Both the position numbers and the translations under genes were made by a program. A DNA stretch of 64,000 nucleotides from contig CAYXPR010000010.1 of the NCBI GenBank assembly GCA_964467255.1, positions 27,452-91,451 of the forward strand, in the 5' to 3' direction. Under the pieces are notes generated by a model. It did no database searches and was not told where the DNA came from. It saw only the letters and a list, made by a program, of their open reading frames with translations. Shown piece after piece: positions 17,662 through 26,304 of this stretch. Each line of letters starts with the position of its first letter. Within the stretch, counting starts at the first letter, position 1. The stretch is from CAYXPR01 sp964467255. GTDB taxonomy: Bacteria > Pseudomonadota > Alphaproteobacteria > Rickettsiales > RGZB01.

Positions 17662-19224
17662 CTATTTTTTGCGGCGTTTGAGTAGTTTCTTCACCTCGCC
17701 CAGCGGGTATGTGCCGGTGAAATGTATCGCACCGAAATACACTATCAGCGCCGCAGCAATCACTCCCGCCAATGTCGCTGCTTCACCCGCAATATGGCCG
17801 CGCAAATCAGCAAGCGCATATTGAATGCCCCAGAGCACAGCGCCCATCAAAAGGCTGCATGCCGTCATTTTTACCAATCGGATTTTCACTGCACTATCTG
17901 GCACAAAGCTGCCTCTTTTGCTTAAGCCATGCGCCAACAAAAACGTATTCACCCATCCGGAAAAGCTTGTAGCAAGCGCGATGCCCACATGCGGGTAAAA
18001 ACCAAGTTTTTGCAGACTGAATACGGAAGCGAGGTTCAGCACGATATTAATCACCATGCATATCAACGCAAATTTCACAGGCGTGGCCGTGTCATGCGCG
18101 GCAAAATAACCCGGCTGGAACACTTTAATCATCACAAAGGCTGGTAGGCCAATGGCAAATGCCTGCAGTGCGAGCGCCGTAGCGTGCGTATCTTCTGCCG
18201 TGAACGCACCATGCTCAAACAATGTTGCAATCATCAAATGTGCGGTAGCGAGCATCCCCACACAGGCGGGGAGTGTAATCAGCATCGTAAATTCCAGCGC
18301 CTTATTCTGGTGGCGTATTACTTCGGCGTGATTACCCTCGCGGATAATTTTTGCCAGCACTGGTAGCATGGCTGTGCCCACCGCCGTGCCAATCACTGAC
18401 ATCGGCAATTGATTAATTCTGTCTGCATAATATAGGTATGAAACGGCACCCGTAATCAACGTGCCGATCATTACGTCAATCCACAGGTTAATCTGCGTAA
18501 TGCCGCCGCCGATGATGCCCGGCACCATTAACTTCAGCATTTTTTTCACCTGCGGGTTCAGGCGTGGGCGCGATAGTTTAAAATAAATGCCCTGCTTTGC
18601 GCAGGCGATGTAAAGCCAAATAAACTGAATCACACCTGCTGCTGCAACACCCCATGCCAGCGCATGCGCGGGCGTTTCAGTATAGTTTTTACCCCACACA
18701 ATTGCCGCAATCAGCGTCAGGTTCAGTAAAATAGGGGCGCTGGCGCCCGCTGCAAACTTGCCAAAGCCGTTAAGCACGCCAGACATCAGCGCCACCAATG
18801 AAATAAACATCAGATAGGGAAAGGTGATACGCGTCAGCAGCACTGCCAAATCAAACACCCCGTTTTTACCCACAAAACCAGGAGCAAGAACCACCATCAC
18901 CACTGGCATTAAAATTTGAAACACCACGGTAAATAGCAGCAGAAAAAATACCATGATGGTAAATATTTTCTGGGCAAATTTTATAGCCTTCTCATGTCCG
19001 TCAGATGCCATGATAGAGGAAAACATGGGGATAAAAGCCGAGTTAAAGGCCCCTTCCGCAAACAGACGGCGAAAAAAATTCGGTAACTTGAAGGCCACAA
19101 AGAACACGTCCGCCAGTTGGCCTGCGCCCAGTATACCCGCCACCAGCATATCGCGGGCAAAGCCTGAAAAACGCGAAAGAAGCGTGTAAAAACCCACAGT
19201 AAAGGCAGAACGCGCAACAGTCAT
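17662..19224 (-). CDS. murJ: Lipid II flippase MurJ
   Basis: 520 residues with about 14 TM segments, the usual MurJ/MviN size. The N-terminus is diagnostic: TLLSRFSGFARDMLVAGILG, then ADVFFVAFKLPNFFRRLFAEGAFNSAFIP, which carries the conserved Arg residues of the central cavity. It moves undecaprenyl-linked peptidoglycan precursor across the inner membrane. It is divergent from secF and convergent with the EF-hand-like membrane protein gene with no intergenic base, so transcripts of the two must interfere unless termination lies inside the coding regions. Confidence 0.95.
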   Translation of the reverse strand: MTVARSAFTVGFYTLLSRFSGFARDMLVAGILGAGQLADVFFVAFKLPNFFRRLFAEGAFNSAFIPMFSSIMASDGHEKAIKFAQKIFTIMVFFLLLFTVVFQILMPVVMVVLAPGFVGKNGVFDLAVLLTRITFPYLMFISLVALMSGVLNGFGKFAAGASAPILLNLTLIAAIVWGKNYTETPAHALAWGVAAAGVIQFIWLYIACAKQGIYFKLSRPRLNPQVKKMLKLMVPGIIGGGITQINLWIDVMIGTLITGAVSYLYYADRINQLPMSVIGTAVGTAMLPVLAKIIREGNHAEVIRHQNKALEFTMLITLPACVGMLATAHLMIATLFEHGAFTAEDTHATALALQAFAIGLPAFVMIKVFQPGYFAAHDTATPVKFALICMVINIVLNLASVFSLQKLGFYPHVGIALATSFSGWVNTFLLAHGLSKRGSFVPDSAVKIRLVKMTACSLLMGAVLWGIQYALADLRGHIAGEAATLAGVIAAALIVYFGAIHFTGTYPLGEVKKLLKRRKK

Positions 19225-19283
19225 TTTGGCACCACATGCATCGGTTATGTTCTGCGAACGTTCTTAGAGGAATGTAAACCATA

Positions 19284-19311
19284 TTGCAATCCCGGCAATC
19301 TTGTCTATATT
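19284..19311 (+). promoter_or_regulatory. Sigma70-like promoter of the secF gene run
   Basis: TTGCAA (19284-19289), a 16-nt spacer and TATATT (19306-19311), about 30 nt before the secF ATG. It lies in the 117-bp divergent region shared with murJ and probably drives the long plus-strand series from secF. Confidence 0.5.
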
Positions 19312-19341
19312 TCAGCAATCTTATCCGACAAAGGCCACACC

Positions 19342-20268
19342 ATGATGTTCCCTATCCGCCTCATACCAACCACCACCACGATTGACTTCATGAAGCAAAA
19401 GTGGCTGGCCTTTGCCATTTCTATGCTACTGAGCGTGTTTTCTATTGGCTTGATGGCAACAAAAGGCTTCAACTACGGCATCGACTTTAGCGGCGGCGTG
19501 GTCATTGAAATACGCACGGAAACGCCCGTAGAACTATCAAAAATCCGCAGTGCCTTTGCAGCAGATGAATCCCTTGGCGAGGTGAGCCTTCAGCATTTTG
19601 GCTCTGATAACGACATCATGATCCGCTTCCAGCCGCACCTTGAAGCCGGAGAAACTCAGCAACAAGCGATTGATAAGGTAAAAACCTTGCTCACCGCCAC
19701 TTTGGCCGAAAAGATAGAATACCGTAAGGTGGACTATGTCGGCCCACAAGTCGGAAAAGAACTGAAAATGGATGCCGCGATTGCGTTAAGCCTCGCCGTG
19801 CTTGGCATTATGATTTACATCTGGATGCGCTTTGAGTGGCAGTATGGCATTGGCGCGATCCTCGCGCTCGGGCATGACGCAGTGCTGACCTTAGGTCTTT
19901 ATAGCCTGCTGGGCCTCGAATTTAACCTCACCTCTATCGCCGCCATCCTTACCATTCTTGGCTATTCGATCAACGACTCGGTGGTGATTTATGACCGTAT
20001 TCGCGAATGCTTGCGCAAATACAAGAAAATGGAAATGGCGGAGCTTATTAACATGAGCATCAACCAAACGCTATCGCGTACCATCCTCACTGCAGGCACA
20101 ACGCTGGTCGCAATCGTGGCGCTGATTGTATGGGGTGGGCCGGTGATTCGCGATTTCAGCCTTGCGATTTTCTTCGGCATTGTGATCGGAACTTATTCTT
20201 CCATCTACATCTCTGCTCCCGTCCTCATTTTCATGAATCTGCGGCGCAGGCAGCCAGCGGCGGCGTAA
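19342..20268 (+). CDS. secF: Protein translocase subunit SecF
   Basis: 308 residues with six TM segments. Landmarks are GFNYGIDFSGG in the first periplasmic region and ILTILGYSINDSVVIYDRIRE in the RND-type membrane core. With SecD it uses the proton gradient to help preproteins leave SecYEG on the periplasmic side. SecD normally lies immediately upstream, but here the upstream neighbour is divergent murJ, so secD must be elsewhere. ribF starts 3 nt after the secF stop. Confidence 0.95.
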   Translation: MMFPIRLIPTTTTIDFMKQKWLAFAISMLLSVFSIGLMATKGFNYGIDFSGGVVIEIRTETPVELSKIRSAFAADESLGEVSLQHFGSDNDIMIRFQPHLEAGETQQQAIDKVKTLLTATLAEKIEYRKVDYVGPQVGKELKMDAAIALSLAVLGIMIYIWMRFEWQYGIGAILALGHDAVLTLGLYSLLGLEFNLTSIAAILTILGYSINDSVVIYDRIRECLRKYKKMEMAELINMSINQTLSRTILTAGTTLVAIVALIVWGGPVIRDFSLAIFFGIVIGTYSSIYISAPVLIFMNLRRRQPAAA

Positions 20269-20271
20269 GCC

Positions 20272-21204
20272 ATGCGAATCATCCGGTGTTATGCATCTTC
20301 TGCACCACCTGTGAAAGGCGCGGTTATTGCACTCGGTAATTTTGATGGCATACATCGCGGCCATCAGTTCCTGATTGAACAAACACGTATGATTGCAAAA
20401 AAATCCGGCGCACCCTCCGCCGTGCTTACCTTTGAGCCCCACCCGGTCAGCGTGCTCAAAAAAGATATTCCGCCATTTCGCCTCACGCCATTTCATCTCA
20501 AAGCCTCGCTTCTGAAGGATTTAGATATCGATATCCTTTATGTCTGCCGTTTTAACGAAGCCCTTTCAAAAATGGCTGCGCCGGATTTTATTACAGAGTT
20601 GCTCATTAAAAAATTAGGCGCAAAACACCTTGTGACTGGTGATAACTTTATTTTCGGTCATAAGCGTTCCGGCTCCACCGTTTTGATTGAAAGCCTTTCT
20701 GCCCAACTTGGTTTTGGCTATACCAAAATACATAATGTGGAAGAAGCGGGGGCATCTGTTTCATCCACTGCCATCCGGCAGATTCTAGCTGCCGGAAAAC
20801 CTGAACATGTCGCACAGCTGCTCGGCAGGAATCACCTCATTGAAGGGCGCGTGGTCACAGGCGCCAAAAGAGGCCGCGAGCTTGGGTTCCCAACCGCCAA
20901 CATCCGGCTCAAATCCCATTTCCGGCCGCTCTATGGCGTGTATGTTGTTCAGGTGCAGGTTGAAGGCGATGCGACATGGCATCCCGCGGTCGCAAGCCTT
21001 GGCATCAACCCCATGTTCAAACTGGATGCTCCGGTGCTGGAAGTGCATATTTTTGATTGGAATCGCAATATCTATGGTAAATCTCTACGTATTCAGCTAC
21101 TAAGCTTCTTACGGCCAGAGCAGAAATTTGAATCCGTTCCGGCGCTGACCCAACAGATGGAACTCGACTGCCAGAATGCTAAAAGATTTTTTCACAAAAA
21201 ATAG
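20272..21204 (+). CDS. ribF: Riboflavin kinase / FAD synthetase
   Basis: 310 residues, the standard bifunctional size. The N-terminal nucleotidyltransferase has IALGNFDGIHRGHQ, VLTFEPHPV and TGDNFIFGHKRSGS, and the conserved SSTAIR is at about 164-169. The C-terminal kinase domain has KRGRELGFPTANI and ends near LRPEQKFESVPAL. It phosphorylates riboflavin to FMN and adenylates FMN to FAD in the cytoplasm; the window contains several flavoenzymes (GltBD, Fpr). It is sandwiched tightly between secF (3 nt) and lspA (29-nt overlap), a common position next to lspA in proteobacteria. Confidence 0.95.
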   Translation: MRIIRCYASSAPPVKGAVIALGNFDGIHRGHQFLIEQTRMIAKKSGAPSAVLTFEPHPVSVLKKDIPPFRLTPFHLKASLLKDLDIDILYVCRFNEALSKMAAPDFITELLIKKLGAKHLVTGDNFIFGHKRSGSTVLIESLSAQLGFGYTKIHNVEEAGASVSSTAIRQILAAGKPEHVAQLLGRNHLIEGRVVTGAKRGRELGFPTANIRLKSHFRPLYGVYVVQVQVEGDATWHPAVASLGINPMFKLDAPVLEVHIFDWNRNIYGKSLRIQLLSFLRPEQKFESVPALTQQMELDCQNAKRFFHKK

Positions 21205-21718
21205 CGGTCTCTCGCCAGTCTCCCGACTGGCCGTCTGCTATGCCCTTGCGGCGCTGATTACCGCAGTCGACCAACTGCATAAATGGTACATGCTGGATGT
21301 GATGAATATCGCGCAAAACGGTCCGATTGAGGTGCTTTCTTTCTTTAATCTTGTGATGGTCTGGAACCCCGGCATCAGCTTTGGTATGTTCCGCGACAAT
21401 TCCCACACCGCCTATGTTTTCTCAGGTCTGGCGGCGCTGATTATCCTTGTGCTCTCCATCTGGCTCTATCGCACCTCAAGCCGCCTCATGATTATTGCCA
21501 TCGGAGTGGTCATTGGTGGCGCGGTCGGCAACGTTATCGACCGCCTGCGCTTTGGTGCAGTGGCAGATTTCTTTGACTTTCACCTCATGGGCTATCACTG
21601 GCCCGCCTTTAATATTGCCGACGCGATGGTCTTTACTGGTGCGCTCTTGTTGTGTATAGAAAGTGTAGTCAGCAACCCTTGCTCGGCAACGAAAGATGCA
21701 AAAAATGAAACCATGTAA
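21176..21718 (+). CDS. lspA: Lipoprotein signal peptidase (signal peptidase II)
   Basis: 180 residues with four TM segments. The two catalytic aspartates lie in GAVGNVIDRLRFGAVADF and AFNIADAMVF, the conserved GNxxDR and FNxAD motifs. It cleaves prolipoproteins after diacylglyceryl transfer to the lipobox cysteine. The commonly seen DQ-x-TKW motif reads DQLHKW here. The start overlaps the ribF end by 29 nt, and the next gene, itself a predicted lipoprotein, overlaps the lspA end by 23 nt, consistent with translational coupling. Confidence 0.95.
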   Translation: MLKDFFTKNSGLSPVSRLAVCYALAALITAVDQLHKWYMLDVMNIAQNGPIEVLSFFNLVMVWNPGISFGMFRDNSHTAYVFSGLAALIILVLSIWLYRTSSRLMIIAIGVVIGGAVGNVIDRLRFGAVADFFDFHLMGYHWPAFNIADAMVFTGALLLCIESVVSNPCSATKDAKNETM

Positions 21719-22283
21719 AATCGCTCTGCTTGTTACACTCTGCGCCACAGCCTTGGCGCTTTCCGCATGCGAAGGCGGCAGTGTAAAGCGTACGCTCGGC
21801 CTTAAAAAACACACACCGGATGAATTCATGGTCATGTCGCGCCCACCGCTAGCCGTGCCGCCGGATTTTAGCCTGCAGCCGCCTTCAGAAATAGACATCC
21901 GCAGCCAAAGCCAAGTACGCGATGAAGCCAAAAAAGTGCTCTTTAGTGGTGCGAAAACAGAAAGTAAAGCGAGTGCCAGCGTCAGCAAGGGCGAGCGTTC
22001 GCTACTAAACCAAGCCGGTGCGGGCGAGAGCACCTCCAATATCCGCACCATCATTGATAGCGAATATAGCGAGGCCTATGACGCGCCAGCGGAAGAAAAA
22101 GGTATGCTGCAAAAACTGGTAGATCCACTCACGCCTGAGAAAAAAGATCCGCTCGTAGACATCGATAAAGAAGAAGAGCGCCTGACTAAAAACAAAGAGG
22201 AAGGCAAACCTGTTAATGAAGGTGATGTGCCGGTGAAAGACAGCAAGACCAAAGGTGTGGTGAACGAATTATTCGGCCTGTAA
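21696..22283 (+). CDS. bamF: BamF-like lipoprotein (DUF3035)
   Basis: 195 residues. The signal peptide ends in the lipobox LALSAC with Cys25 as the lipidation site. After it come PDEFMVMSRPPLAVPPDF and LQPP, the signature of the alphaproteobacterial DUF3035 family known as BamF, a subunit of the outer-membrane barrel assembly machine. The remainder is low-complexity, acidic and probably disordered, ending in VVNELFGL. Position between lspA and an M16 peptidase pair is the conserved alphaproteobacterial arrangement. An in-frame ATG three codons in (21705) is an equally good start. Confidence 0.85.
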   Translation: MQKMKPCKIALLVTLCATALALSACEGGSVKRTLGLKKHTPDEFMVMSRPPLAVPPDFSLQPPSEIDIRSQSQVRDEAKKVLFSGAKTESKASASVSKGERSLLNQAGAGESTSNIRTIIDSEYSEAYDAPAEEKGMLQKLVDPLTPEKKDPLVDIDKEEERLTKNKEEGKPVNEGDVPVKDSKTKGVVNELFGL

Positions 22284-22295
22284 CGCAGGATTATA

Positions 22296-23681
22296 ATGCG
22301 CCAAAACCCCGAACGGCTTTTCCTTGTTTCTGCCTTTTTTGCCTGTTTTTTGGCTGTTTTTTTCTTTGCAAAACCCTCTGATAACACATCAGTACCGCTT
22401 TTTCGCTACCGCCTTACTAATGGTCTTGAGCTGGTGGTTATACCCGTTCACAAATCCCCTATCGTCACGCAAATGCTGTGGTACAAAGTCGGCGCGGCTG
22501 ATGAAGTATCAGGAAAAACGGGTTTAGCGCATTTCTTTGAGCACTTGATGTTCAAGGGCACTGCAAAAATTCCCGAAGGCCAATTCACGCGCATCATTAC
22601 TGAAAATGGCGGTAACAATAACGCCTTCACCACAGCCGATGCGACCGTGTATCACCAAACCATCGCCAAGGAGCACTTGCCCACCATCATGGCGCTGGAG
22701 GCTGACCGCATGCAGGGGCTTTCCATCACCGAAAAGGCCTTTGAAACAGAGAAAAATGTCATTTTAGAAGAACGGTTGATGCGGGTGGACAATGCCCCCA
22801 GAGCGCGCCTTTCCGAAAAAATGCGCCACCAGCTTTTTGACAAAAGCCCTTACGCCCAACCTGTAATTGGCTGGGAAAAAGATATCCGCGCCCTCACCTA
22901 TCAGGACGCGATGGATTTTCATCAGCGTTATTATGCGCCCAACCACGCCACACTCGTGCTCGCGGGCGACATCACGCCCAAACTTGCTCTGGCGCTTGCT
23001 AAAAAATACTATGGCTCTATTCCACCGCATTTTGCCGCAACCCTTGCCCCCATTTTCCCGCCCATCGCCACGCTTCCGCCTGAAAAAGAGTCCATTGCCC
23101 TTGCCGATGCACGCGTTGAGGCCACTGAATGGATGCGCCACTATGTGGTTCCAAGTTATGTTTCTGAGCCATCTGGCGTGCTGCCAGCAGCATTAGAATT
23201 ACTTGCCTATGTGCTGGCAGGATCCGACACTGGCATCCTCTATCAGCAGCTTGTGATTGATACGCAAAAAGCCAGTTACGTCGGCACGTGGTATGATGGG
23301 CTTAGCCGCGACACGAGCATTTTTCAACTCTATGCCCTGCCTGCTGCAGGCGGCAGCGTGCAGGATGTGCTGAATGCATGGGAAGAGGTCTTACAAAAAA
23401 TTGCGAAGAATGGCGTGGATGAAGCAACGCTTCATCGCGCAAAGAACTCCTTTCTGGCTGAGCAGACCTATGCAAAAGACAGCATCCATGCCCTTGCTAG
23501 TTTTTATGGGGAAGCTTTCGTTTTAGGCGCCACCCCCGCCAACATCACACGCTGGGAAACAGCGTTAAAAAACACAAGTAATAAAGAACTCAAAAAAGCC
23601 GCCACGCTTTTGCTTTCGGAAGCACCACACATTAGCGGAACGCTACTACCTGCCACAAAGGAGCCGCCACATGCTCCGTAA
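22296..23681 (+). CDS. M16 family zinc peptidase, catalytic subunit
   Basis: 461 residues. The inverted zinc motif HxxEH is present (GLAHFFEHLMFKGT; His79, Glu82, His83), with the distal ligand Glu region in EKNVILEERLMR. An N-terminal hydrophobic segment (about 8-25) suggests export or a membrane anchor facing the periplasm. M16 enzymes are processing or oligopeptide proteases that work as clamshells of two halves; the second, inactive half is the next gene, which overlaps by 11 nt. The exact substrate is unknown. Conserved neighbourhood with BamF suggests an envelope quality-control role, which is inference. Confidence 0.9.
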   Translation: MRQNPERLFLVSAFFACFLAVFFFAKPSDNTSVPLFRYRLTNGLELVVIPVHKSPIVTQMLWYKVGAADEVSGKTGLAHFFEHLMFKGTAKIPEGQFTRIITENGGNNNAFTTADATVYHQTIAKEHLPTIMALEADRMQGLSITEKAFETEKNVILEERLMRVDNAPRARLSEKMRHQLFDKSPYAQPVIGWEKDIRALTYQDAMDFHQRYYAPNHATLVLAGDITPKLALALAKKYYGSIPPHFAATLAPIFPPIATLPPEKESIALADARVEATEWMRHYVVPSYVSEPSGVLPAALELLAYVLAGSDTGILYQQLVIDTQKASYVGTWYDGLSRDTSIFQLYALPAAGGSVQDVLNAWEEVLQKIAKNGVDEATLHRAKNSFLAEQTYAKDSIHALASFYGEAFVLGATPANITRWETALKNTSNKELKKAATLLLSEAPHISGTLLPATKEPPHAP

Positions 23682-24990
23682 AATCTGCGTACTACTGGTA
23701 TTTTTCTTACTTCTGCATGGCTGGGGCTTTTCCGCTTGCGCCGAAGTAAGAGAAATAGAAAGCAACGGCATACGGGCCTATACGGTGGAAGAAAATAGCC
23801 TGCCGATTGTGACTATCGACATCACGTTCCGCAACAGCGGCTATGCCTATGATCCAGAAAACAAACAAGGTCTGGCAAGCTTGGCAGCCGCTTTGCTCAC
23901 CGAAGGTGCGGGTGATTATGATCGCCGCGCGTTTAAGGAGGCTTTAGAAAATAATGGCATTGAGCTGACTACAAGCGCAAGTGCTGACTCTTTTTCCATT
24001 AGCCTTAAAACACTTACATCGCATCAGGCAGAGGCAATAAAATTATTACTGCTTGCCATTAAATCGCCTCGTTTTGAGCAGGACTTATTAAACATCACCC
24101 GAAAGCAGATGCAGCTTTCTTTAACAAAAGAACGTGAAAATGCCGATGACATCGCTCACAGGGCGTGGATGACCACCATGTTTGGCGCACACCCTTACAG
24201 CCGCCATTCTTACGGCACCGAAAAAACCCTGGATGCCATCACCCCCGATGATTTAAAACATTTTTCTGCCACACAGTTTAATGCCAAAAACCTTATCGTC
24301 AGCGTTGTAGGCAACATCCCACCTTCTGAAGTGAAAGCTTTTCTGAGTACGTTGCACGAACAGCTTCCTGCCGCATCCGATGATTCAGCCACTCCGCTAC
24401 CCGAGTGGCGCTATGAGCAACACGACAAAAACCTTTTCATCGCCCACACGCCTTCAGCGCAAAACACGGTTTATTTTGGTCTGCCTTGGGCCACGTATGA
24501 AGACCCCGATTTTTACCCCGCTTATGTTTTGAACTTTATTCTGGGTGGTGGAAGTTTCGAATCACGCCTCACGAAAGAAATCCGCGAAAAATCGGGCCTT
24601 ACCTACAGCATCGGAACGGATGTGCTCAGTTTTGACAAACAGGCGGTGCTGGTCGGCCAAGCCTCCACCCGAAAAGGGCAGGAAAATAAAGTGATTGAGC
24701 GCGTGAATGACATTTTAAAAAACATCCACACACTGGGCGTAACTGATGAAGAATTGCAGCTCTCCAAGCGATATCTGACGGGCTCTTTTCCCCTGCGGCT
24801 GGATACCAGCGATAAAATCGCAGGATACCTCACATTCATGCAGTTTCGTAGTCTTGGAGCCGATTTTATCGAGCGCCGCAACACCCTGATTGAAAATGTT
24901 ACAATCGAGGATATACGCCGTGTTGCAGGCAAATGGCTACAGCCCAAGCAGGTGCTTTTTGTTACTGCTGGCGAGCGCCTCAAGCCATAG
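23671..24990 (+). CDS. M16 peptidase-like protein, non-catalytic partner
   Basis: 439 residues with a clear signal peptide (VFFLLLHGWGFSACA). The fold is M16, but the zinc site is lost: the aligned position reads GLASLAAALLTEGAGDYD instead of HxxEH. The C-terminal half keeps the GGGSFESRLTKEIREKSGLTY motif typical of the substrate-binding subunit. By analogy with mitochondrial processing peptidase alpha and bacterial PqqG-type pairs it should complete the chamber of the preceding active subunit. The 11-nt overlap supports equimolar production. Confidence 0.9.
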   Translation: MLRKICVLLVFFLLLHGWGFSACAEVREIESNGIRAYTVEENSLPIVTIDITFRNSGYAYDPENKQGLASLAAALLTEGAGDYDRRAFKEALENNGIELTTSASADSFSISLKTLTSHQAEAIKLLLLAIKSPRFEQDLLNITRKQMQLSLTKERENADDIAHRAWMTTMFGAHPYSRHSYGTEKTLDAITPDDLKHFSATQFNAKNLIVSVVGNIPPSEVKAFLSTLHEQLPAASDDSATPLPEWRYEQHDKNLFIAHTPSAQNTVYFGLPWATYEDPDFYPAYVLNFILGGGSFESRLTKEIREKSGLTYSIGTDVLSFDKQAVLVGQASTRKGQENKVIERVNDILKNIHTLGVTDEELQLSKRYLTGSFPLRLDTSDKIAGYLTFMQFRSLGADFIERRNTLIENVTIEDIRRVAGKWLQPKQVLFVTAGERLKP

Positions 24991-25057
24991 TCTAAAAAAC
25001 AACAAAATACTGGCAGGGCCGTCCATTATCCTTTAATAACGGGGGTAAGGTTATATC

Positions 25058-26302
25058 ATGAGCTACACGCACCATACGCAGCACTGCAACACCCAAGGCA
25101 AGCACGGCACCGCCGATGATGCGTTGGCTAGACTTGCGCAAGATATTGCCGCAGGTGCGGTGGGTATTTTTTCTCACCTGAAGCAGCGCGCAGACATCAC
25201 AGAAATTGCAGAGGTCGCACGCGACATCCGCAGCCGTTTTGAACATGTGGTTATACTCGGCACAGGTGGCTCTACCTTGTGCGGACAGGCTCTCACCGGC
25301 TTTCGCATTACCAACCCAAATATTCCCGCCACTGGCGCGCCACAATTGCATTACCTCGATAACATTGATGTCTATACCACTCAAGCACTTCTCAGCCGCC
25401 TGCCCTTGGAAAAAACATGCTTTATCGCTATCAGTAAATCCGGCGGCACGCTCGAAACCATGGCGCAGTTCCTTATTTGCTTTGAAGCCTTGAGGCAGAA
25501 GGTCGGCGTAAAGGCATCTTCACACATGCTGGTGATTAACGACCCCAAACCAAACATTCTTCGCAACTCCGCCAAAGAGCTTGGCATTCGTGTACTCGAC
25601 CATGTTGCCGCCATCGGCGGGCGCTTTTCTATTCTTACGAATGTGGGTTTGTTGCCTGCAGCGCTGTGCGGCATGGATATTGAAAAAATCCGTAGCGGTG
25701 CCGCAGGTGCCGTAGATGCCTTGCTAAAGCCAAAATCCGCCGCTGCTGAAGGCGCGGCATTGCAGCATTTCCACATGCAAAAGGGCTACCCAATCACAGT
25801 ATTCCTGCCCTACGCAGACCAATTGAAAAACTTCGCTGTCTGGGTTCGGCAGATTTGGGCGGAAAGCCTCGGCAAGAACGGCCTTGGCAGTACCCCGCTG
25901 GTGGCCACAGGCACGCTCGACCAGCATAGTGTGCTGCAACAATTCCTCGATGGCCCAAACGATAAATTCTACACCTTGTTTTCACCGCCGCAGATGAAAT
26001 CTTCACCCACGCTCGATACATCAGCCTTAGCGGGGGATGATTTTAGTTACCTAAACCAGCTGCCATTCCACCGCATTATCGAGGCGGAATATCAGGCCAC
26101 GCTGGAAACACTCGTGGCGCGCAACCGCCCCGTGCGTAGTTTTGATATCACCATATTGGATGAAGCCACAATCGGCGCACTCTGCATACATTTCATACTG
26201 GAAACCATTCTCACCGCGCGACTAATGGGTGTGGATGCGTTTGACCAACCCGCCGTGGAAGATGGAAAGATTCTGGCAAAAAAACTTTTGCAGAAGAGGT
26301 AG
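25058..26302 (+). CDS. pgi: Glucose-6-phosphate isomerase, short form
   Basis: 414 residues, shorter than the roughly 550 of E. coli Pgi. The SIS sugar-binding folds are clear: VILGTGGSTLCGQAL and CFIAISKSGGTLETMAQF, then GGRFSILTNVGLLPAAL and WAESLGKNGLGSTPL, followed by the DQHSVLQQFLDGP signature. It interconverts glucose-6-phosphate and fructose-6-phosphate. A GTAAGG ribosome binding site precedes the ATG. It is 67 nt downstream of the M16 pair and 2 nt upstream of mutL, so probably cotranscribed with mutL. Confidence 0.93.
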   Translation: MSYTHHTQHCNTQGKHGTADDALARLAQDIAAGAVGIFSHLKQRADITEIAEVARDIRSRFEHVVILGTGGSTLCGQALTGFRITNPNIPATGAPQLHYLDNIDVYTTQALLSRLPLEKTCFIAISKSGGTLETMAQFLICFEALRQKVGVKASSHMLVINDPKPNILRNSAKELGIRVLDHVAAIGGRFSILTNVGLLPAALCGMDIEKIRSGAAGAVDALLKPKSAAAEGAALQHFHMQKGYPITVFLPYADQLKNFAVWVRQIWAESLGKNGLGSTPLVATGTLDQHSVLQQFLDGPNDKFYTLFSPPQMKSSPTLDTSALAGDDFSYLNQLPFHRIIEAEYQATLETLVARNRPVRSFDITILDEATIGALCIHFILETILTARLMGVDAFDQPAVEDGKILAKKLLQKR

Positions 26303-26304
26303 CA

